Of a stretch of 64,000 nucleotides of DNA, positions 10,689-25,400 are shown one piece after another. A program made the translations under genes and the position numbers. Under the pieces are notes generated by a model that was given only the letters and a program-made list of their open reading frames with translations, did no database searches and had not been told where the DNA came from. The DNA lies in contig CM025849.1 of the NCBI GenBank assembly GCA_003952965.2, positions 2,612,944 through 2,676,943 on the forward strand, in the 5' to 3' direction. The stretch is from Morella rubra. Taxonomy: Eukaryota; Streptophyta; Magnoliopsida; Fagales; Myricaceae. The first letter of the stretch is position 1. Each line of letters begins with the position of its first letter.

Positions 10689-11217
10689 TTTATAGTTGGG
10701 GTAAACTCATAGTTAGCCTCCTATGTTTGGGCAAAAATCAAGTTGCTACCCTTAATTTTTCAATCCAACAATTTGAGACCCATAACTTTCAAAACCTATC
10801 AATCTTCGCCTCCAGTCTAGTTAAACGTTAAATCAAACGGAAAAACATGAAAAATGACCAAAATGCCCTCCAAAATAAAATTACTAAAAAATTCATTAAA
10901 AATAAAAAATGATATTTTTTTTAAAAAATAATACTTTTAAGTAAAATTATTGAAAATCTATTTCAATAATATATTTATTTTTAATTTATTTCTTAAATTT
11001 ATATTATTTTAATTTATTTTTTAAAATTTAGCCTTGGAGGGGCATTTTGGTAATTTTGCACGATTTTCCGTTTGATTTAACGTTTAATTTAGACGGGGGC
11101 GAAGATTGATAGGTTTTGAAAGTTATGGGTCTCAAATTGTTGGATTGAAAAATAAGGGTAGCAACTTGATTTTTGCCCAAACATAGGGGCTAACTATGAG
11201 TTTACCCCTTTGTAGTT
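10689..11217. mobile_element. Long-TIR MITE (Mutator-like) with 9-base TSD
   Basis: The element at 10698-11208 (511 bases) begins GGGGTAAACTCATAG and ends with its reverse complement. The arms are nearly identical for at least 50 bases and similarity continues past 120. The interior is AT-rich and non-coding. It is flanked by tttatagtt (10689-10697) and tttgtagtt (11209-11217). Block 2 has the empty site with a single attgtagtt at 46328-46336. Nine-base duplications and long TIRs point to the Mutator superfamily. The right duplication contains the acceptor AG of exon 13, so the splice site was rebuilt on insertion. Confidence 0.88.
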
Positions 11218-11432
11218 TCTAATATGCAAAGAAATAAAGGAAAGGTTTGGTGACCATTTGTGGCTTGATGTTTGTGTCCAAGTGTGATCTGTTGGAAAAG
11301 TCTCCTGTGGTCTTCATCACGGAGGATGAAAATCTTGATCATGTTGAGCTGACAAGCTACTGGAAATTAGGACCTGATGGAGCTATACATGTGTCCATAA
11401 AGAGCGAAGCGGGGCTTAGTGAGGTAACCATA

Positions 11433-11890
11433 TGAAAATTTAGGCCTTCAAAATAGCCTGGATCACATGCTTTTCTTCATTTTCCGCACTTGAACTTCAA
11501 AATAGCGATGTTAGTGTTAACAACTTTAGTTACATATATCTCATTCTCCTTTCATATGTGTCGTGAAATATGGGGAAAGTGTAGTAGCTATGGTGGGGTC
11601 ATTGGCTGCTCCTGTTCCTTTCTTATATTCTTTTTGTTTTGAACTTTTGTTGTGAATGGGTGATTGATGAGGCTATAATTATAAACCCCTTTGTCTACCC
11701 TAAATGTTGCTTACTATCTGTTTGTGAACTTCTACAATCATTTGCACTGTAACTCTCAGAAGATTCCAGTTCTAATTCCACCTGTTCCACTGGCAACCTA
11801 TGCTTAAATCTTGAAACTTTCGCTTCCTGTATTTCCTGCCAAATTTTTTCAACATTCTGGCTACACAAATTTTCCTGTTGGTTTTTTAAT
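11433..11890. other. Block-1-only segment in GTPase intron 13
   Basis: Block 2 joins directly from ggtaaccata to ttctgttacacaaattttcc, while block 1 holds about 400 additional bases. An open frame of 68 codons on the minus strand (11901-11695, with IWQEIQEAK and LELESSES) has a charged, protein-like composition. I do not recognise it. The segment could be an insertion here or a deletion in block 2. Confidence 0.4.
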
Positions 11891-12001
11891 TTCAACACCA
11901 CTTATCTGCAGTTGAAGGTTAGAGTGCACGACCTGCTGGCTTCCCAGATGGCCAAGATCAGAAGTCAGAAAGACAAGGAAGAAGATCTAGTTAGTACCTA
12001 A

Positions 12002-13117
12002 GGTTGCCATTCTTACGATGCATCAAATTACGCTAACGTAGCAGACTCAAGGTTTTTTGGCTAGTCCCGTGGAGAACAAGCTGGCTGGCTGGCTTTCGAG
12101 CTTGAGATCATAGCCTCTGAGTTCTCTGTTTTTTGGGTGAGCACCAATCACAAGGAGGAGAAATCAAGTGGGTGAGCACCAATCATAAGGAGAAATTTGT
12201 TTTGCTGGGCCATATTGAATCATAGCGTCCAGATCTCACAATTACTAGCCACTACATTATTCAAATTATTTCAGTTCACATGCCATGAGGGGTTGCTCTT
12301 GCCGCCTATTTGATGGGGGAAAATTGAGTTAAACGAACAGCCTTAATTGTAGTCTGGAAATTTTTGTGTTAATCGATATTTCAAGTGAATATCCTGTAAT
12401 AATTTACCCGCATTTTGTCTAAAAATTTTGGAAATTCTTTTTGTTGCTGGAAGATTCAATTGACTGTATAGTCAAAACAATTCAAGAATAGTCTGTCAGA
12501 ATATGTTATCAATTAGGTAGAGTTTTTGTATCAAATCGTTGATTAAATCAAGTACAAATCCTCTTTCTTCTTCTTCTTCTTCTTCTCCTCCAACTTAGGA
12601 GTCCTAGAGCTTTCTTAGTTGATTAAATCAAAAGCTAGAAAAAAAAAATGAAATTTCATCCACCTTGGACAAAATACGAAAGTAACTTGGACAAAAAGAA
12701 AGGAAGTGATTTAGACAAATTTTTTTTTGTCGAGACCAATCAATCGAATATTGATTAATACATAATTGATCGAACACTACTTGAAAATAAAAATGGCTCT
12801 TCTATTAAGAAATGAAATGTTCCACCCAATGCTAGATGCAGAGGCACATAATAAATCGATATGAACATCATGAACTATCCCGTAATAAAACCAGTTGTTG
12901 CTGATATTTTGGTGTTCTTTTTTCCCAAAATTTTGGAGTATAAAAATTTCTAGCAAAACAAACACACTTCAAAATTTTCAACTTTTACACATGCACACTC
13001 TACCTTTCACAAACCCCAATAAATCTCAATAAAGTAAAGATTTTCAAAATTTCGGGAATATTTCCCGAAATTTTGGCAAAGGAACGCCCCCTTTATTCTT
13101 GATTCCTTCTGCTCCTT
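12002..13117. other. Intergenic, 3' ends of GTPase and PIG-P (block 1)
   Basis: Convergent gene ends. The start (to about 12560) aligns with block 2 46707-47250. A short TTC/CTT microsatellite lies near 12566-12587. From about 12600 to 13080 the bases have no counterpart in block 2. I saw no gene. Confidence 0.6.
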
Positions 13118-13750
13118 CTATAATCCGACCTCGAAGAAGGAAGAGATAAGAAGGCCTTCTGGTCTCCAAGCACCAAGTTTAACACCACCAACACCTTGCA
13201 TGGTGGTTTGACCCTGGTGTGGATTGTCAGTAACATTGTTAAACATGAGATCATTGATTTTGTTGATGCCAATATCAGATATGGGCTCAATGGGCGGCTC
13301 GTCTCCATCCACCGAAGAAACAAAGCTCAATGGTTCCCTGCTGAATTCATCTGGAGAAGTGATGAGAACAAGATTAATGCAGAGTCAAAAGAATCACAGA
13401 TATTCACTGGATATAAAACCAAATAAAGAGTATGAACAAAATTCTGTCACTGCCTTCATGAGTTGAAGGTTTTCCAAAGACAAATTTTATTTTTAGGATT
13501 TGAAAAATCAATGCTGTTGATTAGAAACAGGCACGCAACGTTCTAAAATTCAAGATTTTGAAATGAACAAATGATCAAGGCTAGTTGAGGCTTACCAAAC
13601 ATTATGTTTAAGGACGTTGGGGAAGGAGTTGACATGAAGTTAAGACCAAGGTAAAATCCCAGTGCTAATGCTACTGTCACCATAACATAAACTGGCACTG
13701 CCAATGCCCAGTACCTGAGAAGGATAAAGTTGATCTCATAATCCGAGAGT

Positions 13751-14083
13751 ACAAATAATTTATTTCCAGAAACCCAATGAGGAGCCTCTTATGCATGTAA
13801 CAACACCAAAAATTTCAAATTTGAGGTAGATTGTTGCTGTTCTAGGCACAAACTTGTCCAAATTTCAAACAAACTATCTTTTTCTTCTTTTTTCCTCCTT
13901 TCTCAAAAGTTTGCATTACAAATAATTTATTTCCAGCAACCAATGAGGAGCCTCTTATGCAAGTAACAACACCAAAAATTTCAAATTTGAGGTAGATTGT
14001 TGCTGTTCTAGACACAAACTTCTCCAAATTTCAAACAAACTATCTTTTTCTTCTTTTTTCCTCCTTTCTCAAAAGTTTGCATT
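13751..14083. repeat. Local tandem duplication, two 167-base units
   Basis: Units 13751-13917 and 13918-14083 both run from acaaataatttatttcc to aaaagtttgcatt and are nearly identical. Block 2 has one unit (about 47893-48052). It is a block-1-specific duplication inside PIG-P intron 2. Confidence 0.85.
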
Positions 14084-14983
14084 TGCTAGATCCAAATTCA
14101 GCCATGACGCCAAGTTCAATAATTGGCCAGCTTTATAGCTTAACAGAATCAGTGTAGCATCCTAAAAGAGTAAAAAGCTAGAGCCATTCCAGCAGAAAAG
14201 AGAAATCCCATATAATTTTCACTCAGAACTAAGCTGTGAATTTTTTTGAACGGGAAATTTGTGGAATAGAAGAATTCAAATGGAATTAAGCTGTCAAAAT
14301 AGAGCATAGCAAACCAATCTTCGATACCTGCTAGGATAGTAGAAGATTCCGATAGAATTTAGCCAAGTCTCCGGAACATATGCCCACACAAAGAAAACAA
14401 CTGCTCACAACAATAAAGGGGCATGAGAAATCCACATATCTACATTGTGGCAAGAAAATTCCAAAACTTTCGTCAAGGTCTCTTTATGGGACACTCTAAC
14501 CATTATGAACAGGAAAAAGCACTTAAAATGCCAAATAACAGTAGCCCAGCAATGTGATACCAGGCACCAGCTATAGGCAACCAGAATAACAAGAAGATTG
14601 ATGTCACTAGACTGACTACTTTCTCATTAATATTCTTCACCATGAAATCCTCTCTTATTTAATCAAAACTTCTGTTGTCCCAATATGCTGGAGGTTTTAA
14701 GCATAAACAAAGGGGGGAAAAGCGCCATATGCCCCCTAAAATGAATGGATCCTATGCAGTAATGGACAATCACATTGACAAATGACCAAAACAAATGCGG
14801 AATTAACCTATGAATAAAGATAAGTATCAACATTCATTCAAAAGTTTTAATAACCACGGGAATCAAAATAACAAGGCAGTTTCAAATCAAGCAAGTCCGA
14901 ACATGAAGTGAAGCATGGTCGATGCGAAGGGTACCTGTAGCGACAACAGTAGTTATGTAACCGACGAACCCATATGGCTTAGG

Positions 14984-15343
14984 ACCATTGTAATGTAACC
15001 TGATGTAAATGGGGTAGAATGGGAAACGAACTGTTTGGAAGATGAGAAAATCACGGAATGTTGTATTAGCTCTATTCGAGAGAGACGCGGTAAAAAAAAC
15101 AAATAAACAGCAAACGAGCCCAACGTGTTAACTGACGTCAGCCAAAGCCCATCAATCTCCAGCCCACACGACATCCACCTAAGTAACCAAGACACTCGAA
15201 GACAATCCAGTCTTAACTCCCGAAGATTCCACATTCTTCACGCCTGGTCAAAGCGTCAAGACTCCACCTTTACTCTTCTCTTCCGCAAACTCCAGCCAAA
15301 ACTCCCAAATAGCCCTGGTGCAATCTGGGTCCATAACAACCAT
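14984..15343. mobile_element. Solo LTR with 5-base TSD in PIG-P exon 1
   Basis: The element at 14989-15338 is 350 bases. It starts TGTAATG and ends CATAACA, the TG...CA ends of LTR retrotransposons with a short inverted repeat. It is flanked by ACCAT at 14984-14988 and 15339-15343, and block 2 has a single ACCAT in an uninterrupted coding exon (about 49045). There is no internal coding region, so it is a recombined solo LTR. Superfamily and orientation are not determined. Confidence 0.9.
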
Positions 15344-15356
15344 GCTCTCCAGACAT

Positions 15357-17240
15357 TCCAAAAGAAACAACTTCGCGATCCGGCACACTCAAGGCCCCTC
15401 ATTTTGAATGCCAAAACCCCCACTGGAGGTGACCGAAGACACGATACAGACGCCATGACTGCGGAAGCAAATCCAACGATTTCAATGCAATCCTTTTACT
15501 TTCTACGAGGTTGGAAGCAATACAAAGGGAACTAATTTTTTCATTACTTTGCTCCCTTATCTAATCTCAGACACTGAATTAGGTAATTTGGAACGCAGAA
15601 AAAGTGCACAACTTAAAGGGTAACATGTAGCAAAGGAAATTAAATTTTCGATCTACTAACCGATCTTTGCGATTCAAACAGAGAAGGGAGCTTGGACAGA
15701 GAGAGAACTTGCCGTGAAGGTAATTTTAAGAGAGATAGATATATTTTAATATTGTTTACGTAAAGTTTCGGGTATACTTTACAAGAGTGTACTTTTTGTG
15801 TGTATCTCCGAATTACACCATACAAAATTCGGATAAAAAATTGGAAAATATCTGGTCCTTCTTTACCCATGGAAGTCGAAAATGGAATAATGCTATGTAC
15901 TATTCATAGAATCACGGAGGGTTTGGATGGATGACCCAATTTTGCCCAGAGTCATCTGTCTATTTAAGCTTCTGCAGGTGTTATGGCTCTGAAATTAGAA
16001 AGTTTCTTGTTGCTTTCAAACACGTGTCGGGTTCCACCAAACAGTTCTGACTCTTGTTATTACAGCCTGAACATGCTCAGACTCCAGTAGATATTTTGTA
16101 AGGGAATGATGTCTCGTTGCACATGCTGACAAATAAAATAAAAACATCCATTGGCATATGCTGAGGAATGTAGAACATGTTCTTGGCTCTTTCCGTTCCG
16201 TCAATCCTCCCTTTATAAGGTGATAAAATGGATATATTCCATCTAATGGCAATAATAGAAGCTAGTGGATTTCAATTATACTGCAGAAAAATAAAACTTG
16301 CGGATCAGCTAACTTTGCAGACTTCAGCACCTCACAGTCTTGTCTAAAGTCAGGAAGAATCTGATTCCTTCTTAAGCGAATTGAATTCTGATTCACTTAT
16401 AAAAAAAGAATTGAATTATGATTTCTCGGATAATAAGCGCTTGAACGTGAGGGGATTACATTTCTTTGGAAAACATAATCCTTACATTATTTAATATTGT
16501 CTATATAAAATTTCAGACATCGTAAGTCTTATAACGTGTTTATTTCTCTCTTCACTCTCTTGCTAGAATAATACTCTCTAATATGTCAGCTCAATCTAAT
16601 CATCAAAAAGTTTCATTTACTAATTTAACTACTTATTTAAATAATTAGTACTTATAAAACATTAATAAAAAAAAACAAAAACAAAGCCCCATATTACAAA
16701 AATGCCTTTTTCGTGGTGGCCCCCTATTCTACATCTAGCATATTAAACATGTAAAGTAACTATATATCAATGATGAGATTTAGAGAAGTACTTATTTTAT
16801 ATCTTATTATGATTTCTTTGATATTAAATCTTGTATTGATAATAAATTACAATATATAGGGGCAGAATTATTTAAAATATTAGATAAGTAATTTTCTTAA
16901 GAGTGTAATAGATGGTTATGGAGAAAACATTCTATTTGGAATATCAGAATTCGATTCTCTACGTTCGATTCTCTACGTACCTATTCGCCTTGAGGGTATA
17001 GGCTTTGAGTATCCAGGATTTATTATTTATTTTGTTTTTCTGTTTTAGTGCAAATTTCTCCATAGGCCAAGATTTTTTTTTTTTGAGGAAATAGTCTATA
17101 ATATATGAATTAGAAAAAAGGAAAAGTATGGGGATCCCCGCTAAAAAGTGTTATTTGTATCTTATGAGTCACACCATGCATATTAATATTGGACGTCCAC
17201 GATTAAAGTAGCCAAATTTTGGATCCACTCATTACTCAAA
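15357..17240. other. Intergenic between PIG-P and UMP/CMP kinase (block 1)
   Basis: It holds the PIG-P 5' leader (to about 15720) and AT-rich DNA. Segments near 16190-16320 and 16790-17230 align with block 2 at about 53580-53710 and 55320-55960. The corresponding spacer in block 2 is several kilobases longer because of insertions there. No gene is visible. Confidence 0.6.
16378..16423 (+). mobile_element. 14-base LINE-tail insertion with 16-base TSD
   Basis: GAATTGAATTCTGATT (16378-16393) and GAATTGAATTATGATT (16408-16423) flank only CACTTATAAAAAAA. Block 2 has a single GAATTGAATTCTGATT at about 53773-53788, so the empty site is known. The inserted bases are the 3' terminal ACTTATA(A)n of the local LINE family. 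This is essentially a footprint of target-primed reverse transcription with almost no element copied. Confidence 0.75.
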
Positions 17241-18123
17241 GTGAAACTGACAGGGGCCGTTACTGGTTTGGCCGTTACAGTTAACGGAAAGTCGCAAACT
17301 TCCTATTTATTCTCGACATTAAATTCGCAATCTTGCCCCTACAGATCAAAAAGCTCAAAACAAGGTCGCAGAACCGTCCGTGTCTTCCTTTGCTCCACCA
17401 CTACCTCCCTTCTCTCTCCTTTCGCACTCTCTCTCTTTAGCACAGGTATGCTTCGGCAATCTCCTTCCTTTGATATCTTTGAACTATGCGAAATTCAGTT
17501 GATTCGAGGCACTTGTTTCTTGGTTGAAGCGCTAATCATATTTGATATTTTTAAGTTGAAATCTTTACTTGAACTTAAAGTATTCTGTGGTTATGTAGAT
17601 TTGATACAGTACATTAGTTGATCTGCTTGTGAGCATTAGACTCTTGCATTATGATGGGACGTTGAACGGAAGCTTAGTTCCACACTTTGGACTAATATTG
17701 CACTCAACGACCCAGGTAGCCCAAGCCAAGGGGGTAGAACTTTGGAAAATTCAACATTATACACCCTCGTACAGCCATATATATCAACTGAAAATGATTT
17801 CAGTATGGAGTAGAAAAAGAAAGAGTCTTATAGTTGGCTTTTTTTGTTTATTTGATTGTAACGTTTTGTTATGCTCTGAATAAGTTAATTGTGCAAATGT
17901 GGTTGTTATTAACAGAAGCATACATCTGCGTGTATGTTTGAAAGTACGCATGTGTGCATCAATATAAATGAAAGAGATGAGAGACAATTATAGTTAATTG
18001 TAACATGTCGATTGAATATAACAACAACAAAAAAATAGATGCAGTTATTGATTGCATGATTGGTCATTTGATTGTAACATTGTTTTTTGCAGATATTATA
18101 CAAAGACAATTTAGTTGGTGTTC
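17241..18123 (+). promoter_or_regulatory. Promoter, 5' leader and leader intron of UMP/CMP kinase (block 1)
   Basis: A CT-rich leader ends at CACAG|gtatgc (17445/17446). A long leader intron follows to the acceptor tttgcag at 18092, and the next exon begins at 18093 with 31 leader bases before ATG. Compared with block 2, about 73 bases just upstream of the leader are missing (block 2 about 56099-56171, which hold TATTATATATTC and a TTTATAA), and about 330 bases are missing in the leader intron. Confidence 0.6.
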
Positions 18124-21795
<3,672 letters not shown>

Positions 21796-22440
21796 TTTAA
21801 TTGATGCAGACTCTGCTTTGGAAGTAAAATTATAACATCTGAGGGAGACTCTATCCGTGTATTTTCAATGTGTTCTATGTTGTCTCAACAATCACCTCAG
21901 AATGCTTTTGTACCTATAGTCTTCCAAATGAATGGCATAGATAAGTTAAATTTAGCTTTGTTGGAGTCTTATAGTTCTTCCTAATTGAAGTTCGCATAAT
22001 GGGGTAAAAATTCATACTTTCATATTTTAGAAAAAATGGGGGGTTGGAGCAGTGAATTACGCTTTTAATAACCCTGTCATGGCATAGCTTCACAGTTGGC
22101 TTAATTTCTGAGGTATCACTACAAATCATTGTTAATATGAGCAAATATAATATTCGGGGAAGATAGTGCCACCAGGTAGTGAAAATAACAATTGTATTTG
22201 TCAATGTGACTTATCTAGGTCAGAAATAAGTTTTTATGGAGAAAAATTTGCATCTAACCTCTCTGATTGAAAAGTGCACAAATTGGTGAAAAGCTTAGAT
22301 CAGGTTTGAGTTTGGAAGAGCAAGGCCTTGTATTAATTTGTACCCTCCACATTTCTCACAAATGTAGCTACAATTATAATCACTTGTTTCCCTTAAGCTG
22401 TGTATAATACAACTTGATTTGTATATCCAACCAAGACTAT
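21796..22440. other. Downstream of UMP/CMP kinase
   Basis: AT-rich sequence between the kinase stop and the LINE cluster. A possible extra kinase 3' exon could follow the acceptor-like gatgcag near 21809, but it would code only a few residues. Nothing else is recognised. Confidence 0.5.
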
Positions 22441-25400
22441 CAACAGCCAGAATCATTTAGATTTGGAATAAGTATGATGATGCTAGAAGATATGGATCCT
22501 AGAAAGGCTCTCTCCTCTTCTCTCTCTCCTTCCCTGTGTCCGTTAGAAGTCTTTCTTCTCCGGTAGGGTGGTGTGCTGTTTTTCTGTGTTGAGTGTTGTT
22601 TGTCTGCTTAGTTCTGTTGGTTCCATGGCTTTGTCTCGTAGTTTTACCATTGAAGCTAAGGAGTTTCAGGTCTCTGTTAGAAGCTTTCGGAGTGGTTGGC
22701 GGATAATTGATGGCGCATGCTTTGCCATCGGCTTTGCATGCGAAAGAGATGGCCGACGTTCCACTTCCCAAGAGATTGCCTTTCTCTGGAAAGTCGGCTG
22801 TCGTTGGAATGGGGGAAGGAGTTAACATGCAGTTTTGGAGAAATAAACTGCGAGGTGAGGCCCTTTTTCTCTCATGGATGGGGTGCTGACCCGTGACACA
22901 AGCGGGCCTCTGGATGGGTCAGATGAGATTGGGCTGGTCTTGAATGGCCCACTCGACGGCCGGGCCTTTTCTCTTGGTTTGAGGGGGACTTGCGGAGAGC
23001 ATGGAGTTGGGCCGGGTTGGAAAGTTGGGTTGAGTGAATCCGGGTTGGGTGACCCGAGAAGCAGTGCGAAGGCAAAGGCTTGTGAGTTGTGACAGCTCTG
23101 TCACAGAGCCTTGGTGCGTGGGTGGTGGCCCCTACCCCTAGGCGGTGGTGGCCGAGACCCCATTTGTGCCGTCTGTGGTGGCGGGGGGAGCTCTCGGCGT
23201 CGCGCCGGCGACAGAGCTTTTTCCAGATTTTTTTCGGCTGTGTCCCGCATCTCCCCTGGTGTGCCGAAGCTGCCAGATTTGGTTGTAACGGCGACAGAGA
23301 AGGCCGACCCACCTGGAGTGATGCTCTAGGGTGGCGTTGACCTAGTATGTGATAACATAGATGCCTCTCTGGCCCTCTGTCACAGCGCGGCGGATTTGAG
23401 TGTGGATGGAGGGGCCCGGGCTGAGCCTGGGAGTTTGAACTTGGTTCCAGTGGTTGGTCTGGAGGTGGGGGAACGCTCTCGGGGGGTTCCACAATGCTTG
23501 ACATATGAGAGTTCTGCAAGGGGAGATGTTTTTTTTGGCTAACACTGTCGGGGTTGAGGATGGGGAATTTTTTAGTGATGTTTTTGAGTCCAACTCTTTC
23601 CAGCTGTTAGCTGAGGGTTCTGGAGTGATTTCTGGGGCTCTAGATGTGAATTTCGAGGAGCCTGCTCAGACTGTGAACTCCAACAAGCTTTTAGAACAAA
23701 GCGGAGTTGTAGGATGGGAGATGGTGTGCATGGAGATGGATGTGCCGGCGTTGGTGTTGGAACCCATTTCGGTTTGTGCACCAGTTAGAGGGAGGGTGGA
23801 TAGTCCGCCAAAGATTGAAATGTTTTTTTTTTATGAATAATCTGGTAATATTATTTGAGAAAAGGAAAAGCAAGAGAGTAAGAACAGTACAAAGGCTGTA
23901 CTAAACTCACTCAAAGCATAGAAGTAAAATAGCTAACAAAGTCGAAAAAATCCAGAAAAGGCCCCCCATCACAGCAGTAACCCAAAGATAAATGGAAAGT
24001 AAAAAAGTTTCCTGCAACTGAATCGAAGATCTAGCAGAATCATCGAAGCGCCGTTGATTGTGTTCCCTCCCCCAAAAACTATCCCTCTCGTTAGTAAACC
24101 GCCAAAGTCATTTACCCAACAAAGCTTGATTAAAAAGCAACAACCTTCTCAAACTCAAACCCCCAGTATCCAGTAGAGAACAAACCATTTCCCACTTAAC
24201 AAGATGAAATTTGTGGACATTATCATCACTACCCCACAAAAAATCTCGTTGTAATCTTCTCAATCATTTTGAAACGGTAACCGGAATAGGAAAATGAGAG
24301 AGAAAATAAGTAGGGAGGCTAGAAAGAAAGAGTAGATTTAATCAAGGTGATCCTACCACCCTTGGATAAATACATCCTCTTCCACCCCGCCAACCTTCGC
24401 GCATCCTCTCCAATATACCATCCCAAACATAAATACTCTTATAGGTAGCACCCAAAGGAAGTCCCAAATAAGTCATAGGCAGAGAAGAAACACTACATCC
24501 CAAGATACCAGCCAACTCATCAACATTACCAACCCTACCAATAGGGATAACCTCAGATTTTGCAAGATTTACCTTTAACCCTGAAACTGCCTCAAAACAC
24601 AGAAGCAAACAACGTAAACTCCAAAACTGATCAATCTCTGCTCCAGACATGATAAGAGTATCATCAGCAAATAACAAATGAGATACACTAATCTCCTCAC
24701 CCTCACTACCTCCAACCTGAAAACCTTCAATGATGTCATTGTCAGATACCCTAGACATCATCCTAGAGAAAACTTCCATAACAATGAGAAATAATAAAGG
24801 AGAGAGAGGGTCACCTTGCTACAATCCTCGAGAACTACCAAAGAACCCTTCTGATGATCCATTCACAAGAACCAAAAACTTAACTGAAGAAATGCAAAAT
24901 TCAATCCACTAGCACCATCTCTCACCAAACCCACATCTCCTCAACATTTAAAGCAAAAATTTCAATTGATATGATCATAAGCTTTATGAATGTCCAACTT
25001 ACAAAGCATACCTGGCTTATCCTGATGCATCCGAGTATCAATACATTCCTTTGCAATCAAAACCGAATCCAAGATTTGCCTTCCCCTCACAAAAGCGTTC
25101 TGAGATGAAGAAATAATCTTATCCAAAGAAAATTTTAGTCGATTAGCCAACACCTTGCAAGGATCTTATAGACATCCCCTACAAGGCTAATAGGACGAAA
25201 ATCTTTCAAATCCACCACCCCTGGCTTCTTAAGGAATAGCACAATGAAAGTAGCATTAAGACTACGAGCAAACCTGCCATGATTCGCAAACTCATTAAAC
25301 ACCAAAAGCACATCCCTCTTAACCACATCCCAACAAGATAGATAAAAAGCTAAGGAAAAACCATCTGGACTCGGGGCTTTATCTCCATTAAGATTACGCA

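Larger units (their letters stand above)
6473..12001 (+). pseudogene. NOG1-like organelle GTPase, copy 1 (multiply broken)
   Basis: This is the block 1 counterpart of the intact gene at 40925-46706. Exons present: 6473-6554, 6922-7052, 7355-7394 (exon 7), 7486-7557 (8), 8642-8756 (9), split exon 10 (9142-9146 and 9410 to about 9472), 9586 to about 9620 (11), 10044-10156 (12), 11216-11423 (13) and 11912-12001 (14). Exons 3-6 are absent because of a deletion of about 2.2 kb. Lesions include TAG in exon 7 and an extra A exactly at the P-loop (GGGGAAAGTC for GGGGAAGTC). A LINE tail splits exon 10, and exon 10 also has CAG to TAG at its end. Exon 11 codes NTAG for DTPG and loses its donor, and exon 13 has an extra T. 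It cannot make a GTPase. A MITE sits just before exon 13. Confidence 0.93.
13118..15356 (-). pseudogene. PIGP: PIG-P (GPI-GlcNAc transferase subunit), copy 1, split by a solo LTR
   Basis: Minus-strand exons: exon 4 at 13118-13350, exon 3 at 13596-13714, exon 2 at 14328-14400, and exon 1 remnants at 14935-14988 and 15344-15356. Exons 2 and 3 are intact and code the PIG-P core (FFVWAYVPETWLNSIG and YWALAVPVYVMVTVALAL). Exon 1 is interrupted by a 350-base solo LTR and has lost about 110 bases, including the start codon, as well as about nine bases near 14971. Exon 4 stays open beyond the block 2 stop, giving a tail of about 35 extra residues to TAG at 13118. No start-bearing frame remains, so I call it a pseudogene. 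Confidence 0.88.

Noticed and set aside
15125..15535. 136-codon open frame on the plus strand
   Set aside because: It runs across the solo LTR boundary into PIG-P exon 1 antisense, so it is a chance frame.
22872..23519. 215-codon proline-rich frame on the minus strand
   Set aside because: It is antisense to the LINE-A ORF1 region. The composition follows from the GC-rich sense strand, and no domain is recognisable.
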